Shown here piece after piece: positions 55,601 through 64,000 of a stretch of 64,000 nucleotides of DNA. Made by a program: the position numbers and the translations under genes. Position 1 is the stretch's first letter. Each line of letters starts with the position of its first letter. Under the pieces are notes generated by a model. It did not search any database. It saw nothing but the letters and a program-made list of their open reading frames with translations, and was not told where the DNA came from. The DNA comes from Saccharomyces mikatae IFO 1815. Lineage: Eukaryota > Ascomycota > Saccharomycetes > Saccharomycetales > Saccharomycetaceae. The DNA lies in the NCBI RefSeq assembly GCF_947241705.1, contig NC_079266.1:124001-188000 (forward strand), in the 5' to 3' direction.

Positions 55601-55954
55601 AGAAGTAGATAAACAATATGGAGATGCAGGTACCGTATAAGTATTAGATAGTTGTATATATACGTAGTCAAATAATTCATGCCCAAAAATGCACCATGCT
55701 CCGGGTAAAAGATAGCCGAACGCGGCGGTGCTGTTTGTGGATTTCGGAGAAAGGGGGGCGGAGGAAGGAGGTTTTTTATTATTGTTCAAACATGTCGATG
55801 TTATGGTATAAAGACACCAACATGCGCTGTTTTGAAAGCTTCACAGTTCAATAACAATTAGGATTACTATCTTGTCATTACTCTTTGTATTCGGGAGGTA
55901 GAGTACTTTTATCGAGGAAAATAATACATATATATATAAACAGAAAGTAAGAAA
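55601..55954. other. LTV1-MRP8 intergenic region
   Basis: This 354-bp spacer carries the LTV1 terminator and the MRP8 promoter. A G-rich stretch lies around 55745-55770. No gene is seen. Confidence 0.5.
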
Positions 55955-56614
55955 ATGTCTAACGAAATTGAATTGCTACAGAAGCAAGTTTCCGAATTGC
56001 AGGAATTAGTGAAGAAGCAAAGTCTTATTATCTCAAAGACTGGGGAGCGGGTTCTCGAGTTGCAAGTATCTAAACAAAAGCATGATGTGTCTGATTTCGA
56101 TTCGAAATTCTCCAAATCCGTCTCGAAGAAATCAGGGTCCACTGCCCAATTCGATGCGACTGATTTTGCGACAAACGAAGATCTAGTGGAATTGGTCAAG
56201 GAACTACAGGGAGAGCTGAATTTCATCGAGGAACGTTCCATCAGAAGACTTGTCAACTCTTTGAAAAAAGAGGACAATGATGTTGTAGCGCCATTACCCA
56301 ATGCAGATGGCGATATCCCTGTCATTTCTGATGGTATCTTCCCTAAGTCGTTAAAGGAATTTAAAAACATTTCGGACTTGAATCTGGTAAGACTCGCTAA
56401 ATTTTACGAAAGATTACCACCAACATTAAAGGAACAAGAAGACTTCGAAAATTTCTTAGAAGGTAAGGTGGAGGCCTTTCACATAAATGAAACTACTGAT
56501 GAAGAAATTTCCAAGGAATTGGAAAAATTCTCGAAAGATGATCTAGATGATGCTTTCAACGATGTTGCTCGTTATTTAGGTCTTTCCCTTAGAAGAGGAA
56601 CCGAAATATGGTAA
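55955..56614 (+). CDS. MRP8: Mrp8, small coiled-coil protein of unclear function
   Basis: This 219-residue protein corresponds to YKL142W. Its name suggested a mitochondrial ribosomal role, but that is not supported in later work, and it is reported to be sumoylated. The sequence shows an N-terminal coiled coil (EIELLQKQVSELQELVKKQS), an acidic, Lys-rich middle, and a C-terminal region ending VARYLGLSLRRGTEIW. There is no clear mitochondrial presequence and no catalytic motif. The length is the same as in S. cerevisiae. Confidence 0.92.
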   Translation: MSNEIELLQKQVSELQELVKKQSLIISKTGERVLELQVSKQKHDVSDFDSKFSKSVSKKSGSTAQFDATDFATNEDLVELVKELQGELNFIEERSIRRLVNSLKKEDNDVVAPLPNADGDIPVISDGIFPKSLKEFKNISDLNLVRLAKFYERLPPTLKEQEDFENFLEGKVEAFHINETTDEEISKELEKFSKDDLDDAFNDVARYLGLSLRRGTEIW

Positions 56615-57687
<1,073 letters not shown>

Positions 57688-58194
57688 TTTCTTAAAGCGA
57701 CATACCTATTTTTACACATATGTACAAATAACCATTTATATATTTGCCTATATATATGACCCAATACCGCACTTATTTATTCTTTCAAATCTTCATAATT
57801 GAGGTGCCGAATATTAGCGTGTTTTCACTGAGGGTGCTTCTTTTTCTCCTTTTCTATTGAGAACAATAGAGAAAATAAAAGGAACAAACAAGAGGAAGAC
57901 AGAGAAAGATAACTTAAAGATAAGCAAGTTTGAACAAATAAAAGCGACGCCGCCAGTCTCAAAATAAATTTTTCTCCAATACTTGTCGAGGCTATTATCG
58001 ATTACTTGAACTAAGAAAGGGAGCAAATATAAGTGGTTCATTTTTCTCTTACATAAGCTAAAGACAAAAGAAATCATTTTCGTGGAATAAGTAAGTGTGA
58101 AGATATATCAAGTAGCAAGCAAAGAGGAAGAAAAAAAGCAAGATATAATTCTATTACTCTGCAGCTAATATTGTTAAAACCGTTTTAAAGCGAA
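57688..58194. other. SDH3-TGL1 intergenic region
   Basis: This 507-bp AT-rich spacer holds the SDH3 3' end and the TGL1 promoter. A minus-strand 87-codon hydrophobic frame at 57814-58077 begins with ATG but has no recognisable features and is not called. Confidence 0.5.
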
Positions 58195-59841
58195 ATGTAC
58201 TTCCCCTTTTTAGGCAGATTATCAATAACGGATTATATCATAGTCGTCCTAGTGTACATCGAAAGTATTATCTCATCAGTACTTAAACTTATACCACAAC
58301 CAATGATTGGCCTTTTCGAATGGTTGATCAACTTCTCAACGTGTTCTGATGACAATACCATCGAAGAAAAGCTAAGGGCTGCCCCAACCATCCATGAAAT
58401 GTGTGCAATTTTTGATATCTCTGTTGAAGATCATTTAGTAAGAACTGAAGATAATTACATCCTGACATTGCATAGAATTCCACCAATTTCTAAAAACAGG
58501 TTAAACAATAAGGTGGTGTACTTACATCACGGTCTTTTGATGTGTTCTGATGTTTGGTGCTGTAATATTGAGAGACATAAAAACTTACCGTTTGTATTAC
58601 ACGATTTGGGCTACGACGTTTGGATGGGCAATAATAGAGGTAATAAATACTCTACCGCTCATTTGAACAAACCACCAAAATCGAGAAAGTTTTGGGATTT
58701 TTCTATTGATGAATTTGCGTTCTTTGATATCCCAAACTCTATTGAGTTTGTTTTGGATATAACAAAAGTAGACAAGGTTATATGCATCGGATTTTCTCAA
58801 GGCTCAGCTCAAATGTTTGCAGCATTTTCATTAAGTGAAAAACTTAATCAAAAGGTCTCTCATTTCATAGCTATAGCCCCTGCAATGACTCCTAAAGGTC
58901 TGCACAACAGAATTGTCGATACTTTAGCAAAGTCGTCGCCCGGTTTTATGTATCTTTTCTTCGGTAGGAAAATTGTCTTACCTTCTGCAGTCATTTGGCA
59001 AAGAACTTTACATCCAACACTTTTCAATTTGTGCATTGATGTAGCTAACAAAATCCTCTTCAATTGGAAATCCTTTAACATACTACCAAGGCAAAAAATT
59101 GCTTCCTACGCAAAACTTTATTCAACCACCAGTGTAAAATCTATCGTTCACTGGTTTCAAATATTAAGATCCCAGAAATTTCAAATGTTTGAAGAATCTG
59201 ATAATATGCTAAATTCATTGACTAGGCCTTACCAAATTGCTAATTTTCCTACCAGAACTAATATTAAAATTCCCATTCTTTTAATTTATGGCGGTATAGA
59301 TTCCTTGGTTGATATCGAGGTGATGAAAAAGAATCTACCTTTCAACTCTGTCTTTGATGTAAAGGTCGACGATTACGAACACCTGGATTTGATATGGGGT
59401 AAAGACACAGATACTTTAGTAATAGCAAAAGTTTTAAGATTCATCGAGTTTTTCAACCCCGGGAATGTTTCATTGAAAACCAACCAGTTACTGCCATCTG
59501 CAAATTTGGTTGAAGAATTGCCAAGTACAACATGGAAGACATCTCACCAAACACATGGTTTTAGCTACAAAACTCATTCGGTAGATCGTTCTCCTTTGTC
59601 TGTACAGGCCGATGAAGTAGATGAAAATCCCACCACTGATAATACTAGGTTCTTGAGACGAGTGTTCTCTACTAGTGTTATAGACGAGGACAACGAAAAT
59701 GAGCATCAAGATGGTACAGAGGATGAAATTCATAAGGAGCAGCAAAGAAGATTGAGCGCTTATCTAGAGTCATCTAATGATCTACGACAATTAGACGCCA
59801 ACTCTTCAACGACTGCACTAGATGCCTTAAGTAAAGAATAA
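58195..59841 (+). CDS. TGL1: Steryl ester hydrolase Tgl1
   Basis: This 548-residue lipid-droplet enzyme hydrolyses steryl esters and releases sterol for membranes. It is an acid-lipase-type alpha/beta hydrolase. The N-terminal hydrophobic segment (ITDYIIVVLVYIESIISSVL) is the membrane-associating part. Lipase motifs are LHHGLLMCSDVW near residue 108, the nucleophile elbow GFSQGS near 198, the catalytic Asp region YGGIDSLVD and the His in DYEHLDLIWG. The C-terminal 120 residues are acidic and Ser-rich, probably disordered. The length is the same as in S. cerevisiae. Confidence 0.96.
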   Translation: MYFPFLGRLSITDYIIVVLVYIESIISSVLKLIPQPMIGLFEWLINFSTCSDDNTIEEKLRAAPTIHEMCAIFDISVEDHLVRTEDNYILTLHRIPPISKNRLNNKVVYLHHGLLMCSDVWCCNIERHKNLPFVLHDLGYDVWMGNNRGNKYSTAHLNKPPKSRKFWDFSIDEFAFFDIPNSIEFVLDITKVDKVICIGFSQGSAQMFAAFSLSEKLNQKVSHFIAIAPAMTPKGLHNRIVDTLAKSSPGFMYLFFGRKIVLPSAVIWQRTLHPTLFNLCIDVANKILFNWKSFNILPRQKIASYAKLYSTTSVKSIVHWFQILRSQKFQMFEESDNMLNSLTRPYQIANFPTRTNIKIPILLIYGGIDSLVDIEVMKKNLPFNSVFDVKVDDYEHLDLIWGKDTDTLVIAKVLRFIEFFNPGNVSLKTNQLLPSANLVEELPSTTWKTSHQTHGFSYKTHSVDRSPLSVQADEVDENPTTDNTRFLRRVFSTSVIDEDNENEHQDGTEDEIHKEQQRRLSAYLESSNDLRQLDANSSTTALDALSKE

Positions 59842-60378
59842 GATAACTGCAAGAGAACCCCTATTAAAGCACTTTTCGTTCGGATAAGAGAATACAAATA
59901 GTAATAAAGAAATTGATGTAACGAAGAAGAAATATACGTATGTTAAATATACAGTAAATAGAGATGTTGAAAAAGCTCACTAGACGTGATCTTTATACCT
60001 GTGCTCATCGGAAAGAAGTGAAATAATTACTACTTCCTTTCAGCATTAGTGTTTATTCGGGTTAAAGAAGTCACGTGTCACTTTATTTTTTCCAGTTTTT
60101 TTTTCGTTGATGGAAGAGAGAAACCTCTACATAATAAGGTAACTGGGCATATTGATCGCCAATGTGACATCGATGTGAAGGGATCGGATAGTAAAGCACT
60201 TTCAAGAAACAATCTACTTCCTTATCAGTTTATTTGTCCCTCGTGCATTACTAAATTTTTGAAAGCCTTTTGTTCCACTAATACTTTTAAAAAACGTATT
60301 TTGTAAATAAAACCGACTAACATTATATTTGACACTAGAATAACCCTGGAAACATACATCATAAGTTATTCTTTGACA
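59842..60378. other. TGL1-CTK1 intergenic region
   Basis: This 537-bp spacer contains the CTK1 promoter. An 85-codon plus-strand frame at 60049-60306 has no ATG at its start and no recognisable content. Nothing else is seen. Confidence 0.5.
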
Positions 60379-62016
60379 ATGTCCTACAATAATGGCAACA
60401 CGTATTCAAAAAGCTATAGCAGAAATAATAAAAGACCCTTGTTTGGAAAGAGATCGCCACATCCCCAATCCCTAGTGAGGCCTCCGCCACCAAAGAGAAT
60501 ACGGACAGATAATAGTTATCAGTCAAATATAGACAATACATCGTCTCATAGGGTGAATTCAAATGACCAATCTGGTCATACGAAAAGTCGTAGTAACAAT
60601 AGTTTATCTCGCTATAGCGATACTACTTTTCCAACAAATTCTAGATATCAGGGTTCAAGATACAATAATAACACATCCTATGGTAATAGAGCTACAGGTA
60701 TGAAAAGGGATGAAGGAAAAGCTGAATTTTTATCTCATTTGCCAAAAGGGCCTAAATCTGTAGAGACATCCAGGTATAATAATCCATCCTTCACTAATAG
60801 TAACGATTTAAAAAATGACAATCACACTTCAAAATACAATAACCATAAGGCTCAGGAAATACGATCTATTGTGCCGAAAAAAGTACCAGTTTCAGTTTTA
60901 ACACAGCAAAGAAGCACTTCGGTCTACCAAAGGATAATGCAAGTGGGCGAGGGAACTTATGGTAAAGTTTACAAGGCTAAAAACACAAACACAGAGAATT
61001 TAGTAGCGCTGAAAAAATTGAGATTGCAGGGGGAGAGAGAAGGTTTCCCTATAACATCTATACGAGAAATAAAACTGTTACAAAGTTTCAATCATCCTAA
61101 TGTCTCTACTATAAAAGAGATAATGGTCGAATCTCAAAAAACGGTATACATGATATTTGAGTACGCTGACAATGACCTGAGTGGGTTATTATTGAACAAG
61201 GAGGTTCAGATTTCTCATTCACAATGCAAGCATGTCTTCAAGCAATTGCTTCTAGGAATGGAATATCTGCATGATAATAAAATTCTACACCGTGATGTTA
61301 AAGGCTCCAATATCTTAATCGATAACCAGGGAAATCTAAAAATAACAGATTTTGGCCTAGCGAGGAAAATGAGCCGCAGGGCCGATTATACTAATCGTGT
61401 CATTACATTGTGGTACAGGCCGCCAGAACTGTTATTAGGGACTACAAATTATGGAACAGAAGTTGACATGTGGGGTTGTGGTTGCCTTCTAGTGGAATTA
61501 TTTAACAAAACTGCAATTTTCCAAGGCTCTAATGAATTAGAACAAATAGAGTCGATTTTCAAAACTATGGGGACTCCTACCATAAATAGCTGGCCAACGC
61601 TTTACAACATGCCGTGGTTTTTCATGATCATGCCACAACAAACTACCAAATATACCAATGCTTTTTCTGAGAAATTTGGAAGTATTTTGCCAACCGCAAA
61701 ATGTCTTCAATTGGCAACGAACTTGTTACGTTACGACCAGAAGAAAAGGTTTACTGCAACTGAAGCTTTACAAAGCGATTATTTCAAAGAGGAACCTAGA
61801 CCTGAACCCCTAATTCTTGATGAATTAGCAAGTTGTCACGAATACGAAGTTAAATTGGCAAGAAAACAGAAGCGTTCTAACATCGTATCTAGCAACGCTA
61901 GCAACAAGGCTAACAACGGTAATAATAATCATCATAATAATAATCATAATAATAATAATAATAATAGTAGTAGTAGTAGTAATAGTAATAGTAATATCAC
62001 TATTAATGATAAATAA
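60379..62016 (+). CDS. CTK1: CTD kinase I catalytic subunit Ctk1
   Basis: This 545-residue cyclin-dependent kinase (Cdk12-like) phosphorylates Ser2 of the RNA polymerase II CTD with Ctk2 and Ctk3. The N-terminal 180 residues are Asn/Ser/Arg-rich. The kinase domain has GEGTYG near residue 190, a PITSIRE cyclin-binding helix near 223, HRDVKGSN near 304, TDFGLAR near 322 and the T-loop DYTNRVITLWYRPPE. The C-terminus after KLARKQKR is a long Asn/His/Ser homopolymer region encoded by trinucleotide repeats, which makes this protein longer than the 528 residues of S. cerevisiae. The start is the ATG at 60379 (MSYNNGNTY). Confidence 0.96.
   Translation: MSYNNGNTYSKSYSRNNKRPLFGKRSPHPQSLVRPPPPKRIRTDNSYQSNIDNTSSHRVNSNDQSGHTKSRSNNSLSRYSDTTFPTNSRYQGSRYNNNTSYGNRATGMKRDEGKAEFLSHLPKGPKSVETSRYNNPSFTNSNDLKNDNHTSKYNNHKAQEIRSIVPKKVPVSVLTQQRSTSVYQRIMQVGEGTYGKVYKAKNTNTENLVALKKLRLQGEREGFPITSIREIKLLQSFNHPNVSTIKEIMVESQKTVYMIFEYADNDLSGLLLNKEVQISHSQCKHVFKQLLLGMEYLHDNKILHRDVKGSNILIDNQGNLKITDFGLARKMSRRADYTNRVITLWYRPPELLLGTTNYGTEVDMWGCGCLLVELFNKTAIFQGSNELEQIESIFKTMGTPTINSWPTLYNMPWFFMIMPQQTTKYTNAFSEKFGSILPTAKCLQLATNLLRYDQKKRFTATEALQSDYFKEEPRPEPLILDELASCHEYEVKLARKQKRSNIVSSNASNKANNGNNNHHNNNHNNNNNNSSSSSNSNSNITINDK
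61918..61999 (+). repeat. Trinucleotide repeats at the CTK1 3' end
   Basis: Runs of AAT, interspersed CAT, then AGT and AAT/AGT units encode Asn/His and Ser/Asn stretches directly before the stop. The array explains the longer C-terminus of Ctk1 here and is likely to vary in length. Confidence 0.93.
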
Positions 62017-62267
62017 GGACATGTAGTCAATTAAGTAAGTAGACACAAAATTAGATTAATAGTTTATTTATCACACGGCAGCTATACGTATGATACTAAT
62101 CCGATTGACTTTCTGAAAGCCCCATCAATAGAAAAGGTTTCTTTTGTCACCTGTACTCTTCGTAAATTAATCGTTTTTGTATGCAAGCTGTACGCCTCGC
62201 ATACCATACTCCTTTTCATTAAACCCACATACACTAGTCCGACTGCGTACTTCTTGACATCTACACC

Positions 62268-62477
62268 TCACTGTGCTTTTCCAAGCATTTGCTCCATGTA
62301 ATAAATATAACTGCCGATCAACCAACTTCCATGTACCTTGCCCAATTGGCCAACAAGATTCTCATTGCATTGTTTTGACATAATATCTAATTGTTTTGTC
62401 GTTTCTTCCAGGTTTGTCTGGAGCTCTCTCAGCTCGTGTGCAAGCTGGTTATACTGTCTTTGCTTGTTGGCATTCAT
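62268..62477 (-). CDS. HSK3: DASH complex subunit Hsk3
   Basis: This 69-residue coiled-coil protein (YKL138C-A) is a subunit of the Dam1/DASH ring that couples kinetochores to microtubules. The whole sequence is helical with heptad-like spacing (YNQLAHELRELQTNLEETTKQLDIM) and ends QMLGKAQ. The length equals that of the S. cerevisiae protein. It lies between CTK1 and MRPL31 on the minus strand, as in S. cerevisiae. Confidence 0.93.
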   Translation of the reverse strand: MNANKQRQYNQLAHELRELQTNLEETTKQLDIMSKQCNENLVGQLGKVHGSWLIGSYIYYMEQMLGKAQ

Positions 62478-62738
62478 TCTCTTAATTATTCTTTCTTGTT
62501 TCCTCTCCTCTTTTGAAGTTCATGTGCCTTGGGATGGTATTGTATTTGTAGTTCACGTTGTTGATCTTCTCATTCTTACAAGAAAAACAACAATGATTTC
62601 ACTAAACCTGAAACAATGCAAAGAACACAAAACATCAAACCTCATCGCAAACGGAACTCTTGATAAAGATACATATCGAACCATTCAATGGTTGAACTAT
62701 ATACAGATTGAAATTTATATCGATAAAGTATGTATTAT

Positions 62739-63275
<537 letters not shown>

Positions 63276-63384
63276 TCATGTATACCTATGATAATTAAGT
63301 AAGGTTCAACCGATACATAAGTTAAAGACACAAAAATATCGGTTACTTCCGTGTTGTTGATATAAAATCAATAGCTTTGATAAG

Positions 63385-63720
63385 ATGGAACAAAATAAGG
63401 ATCCGCAAATGATCTCAAAACATAGCACGAGATTACCCATATGGGTGCTAAGTCCTCGTGAAGAACAACAAGCTCGTAAGAATTTGAAGACAGCAACGTA
63501 TGAGAAATGTGCAAATTTTGTACAAGCTATGGCAGATTGTGCTAAGGCGAATGGAATGAAAGTTTTTCCTGCTTGCGATAAGCAAAGAGATGAAATGAAA
63601 TCGTGCCTCTTGTTTTACCAAACAGATACAAAGTACCTAGATGATGAAAGAGACAAAATTGTTCTAGAAAAAATCAACAAGCTTGAAGAACTATATCACA
63701 AGCAAAATTCGACAAAATAA
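63385..63720 (+). CDS. CMC1: Twin Cx9C protein Cmc1, cytochrome c oxidase assembly
   Basis: This 111-residue intermembrane-space protein binds copper and helps deliver it to cytochrome c oxidase through Cox17 partners. The twin Cx9C motifs are complete: CANFVQAMADC near residues 48-58 and CDKQRDEMKSC near 73-83, which form a disulfide-linked helical hairpin imported by Mia40. The length matches the S. cerevisiae protein. It is divergent from MRPL31 across a 250-bp spacer. Confidence 0.96.
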   Translation: MEQNKDPQMISKHSTRLPIWVLSPREEQQARKNLKTATYEKCANFVQAMADCAKANGMKVFPACDKQRDEMKSCLLFYQTDTKYLDDERDKIVLEKINKLEELYHKQNSTK

Positions 63721-63887
63721 GCTGAGTCGTTTGGTGCTTTGTTATTCTGTTTTATGAAATTATTGAATATATCCACGCTTGTACATAAACTATATATACA
63801 TAAGTTCAAAACAAAAAAGGAAATTTTGATATAAAGGGTATATATGTATGGTATAACACTTATGTTCACTGCATTTAATCACCGTAT

Positions 63888-64000
63888 TCAAAATAAATCA
63901 AGCAGATCCTGTGACACTAGATTGTTGTCCGAAATGGGCGGATTGTTTTTCCCGTTAGAAGATATATCGTCTGAATTGTGACCTAGTTTCAGTTCTTTCA
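63888..64000 (-). CDS. APL2: AP-1 beta-adaptin Apl2, C-terminal end (gene continues beyond window)
   Basis: A minus-strand frame enters at the right edge and ends at 63888 after 36 codons, finishing in SQDLLDLF. By synteny this is APL2 (YKL135C), the large beta subunit of the clathrin adaptor AP-1. The final LLDLF fits a clathrin-box motif (L-hydrophobic-x-hydrophobic-acidic type), consistent with clathrin binding by beta-adaptins. The assignment relies on gene order, motif and the polar Asn/Ser-rich linker before it; the rest of the gene is outside the window. Confidence 0.7.
   Translation of the reverse strand, partial: KELKLGHNSDDISSNGKNNPPISDNNLVSQDLLDLF

Noticed and set aside
57814-58077. 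Minus-strand hydrophobic 87-codon frame upstream of TGL1.
   Set aside because: AT-rich promoter sequence often gives hydrophobic frames; no family features and no supporting context.
60049-60306. 85-codon frame with CPSC-like cysteines upstream of CTK1.
   Set aside because: It lacks an ATG at its start, only one CxxC is present, and it lies in the CTK1 promoter.

Overview
This window is nuclear DNA of a budding yeast of the genus Saccharomyces. Nearly every gene is recognisable, and the order matches the left arm of S. cerevisiae chromosome XI from SNU114 (YKL173W) to APL2 (YKL135C). It is not the S. cerevisiae reference. Mrpl38, Tpk3, Kkq8, Dbr1 and Ctk1 carry many substitutions relative to the S. 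cerevisiae proteins as I remember them, most of all in disordered segments. I cannot name the species; a lineage outside the S. cerevisiae/S. paradoxus pair seems likely. Genes are compact, introns are rare and have yeast-type GTATGT and TACTAAC signals, and the transposon remains are Ty LTRs placed beside tRNA genes.

Layout. 1-17.5 kb: SNU114 (3' part), EBP2, NNK1, MRPL38, KKQ8, MRP49, TPK3, a 2.3-kb spacer and MCD4. 17.8-19.6 kb: tRNA-Glu followed by a Ty3 sigma solo LTR and a nested stack of Ty1/copia-type LTRs. 20.1-25.2 kb: three PIR cell-wall genes (PIR1, PIR3 and a third, single-repeat PIR gene with no counterpart among the PIR genes I know at this place in S. cerevisiae). 26.1-31.1 kb: YKL162C, then a 2.6-kb gap where S. 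cerevisiae has KDX1, then ELF1 and RCN1. 31.6-39.2 kb: APE2 and RPS27A (both spliced), RSM22, SRP102 and tRNA-Arg. 39.2-40.4 kb: a second LTR cluster. 41-64 kb: GPM1, NNR2, MCR1, DBR1, SDH1, AVT3, RPT1, RPC25, LTV1, MRP8, SDH3, TGL1, CTK1, HSK3, MRPL31, CMC1 and the C-terminal end of APL2.

Shared functions and regulation. SDH1 and SDH3 encode two subunits of respiratory complex II, and both have CCAAT boxes upstream. MRPL38, MRP49, RSM22 and MRPL31 serve the mitochondrial ribosome, and CMC1 serves cytochrome c oxidase assembly. EBP2 and the divergent RPC25/LTV1 pair have PAC/RRPE ribosome-biogenesis motifs, RPT1 has a PACE element for Rpn4, and GPM1 has a Rap1 site beside a Gcr1-type site.

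The most interesting part is 20-30 kb. A third PIR gene lies beside PIR3 and shares an identical 129-bp tract with it. In the same 10 kb, the cell-wall-integrity kinase gene KDX1 has no open frame, and only faint kinase-like traces remain. The two LTR clusters allow a relative insertion order to be read from target-site duplications.
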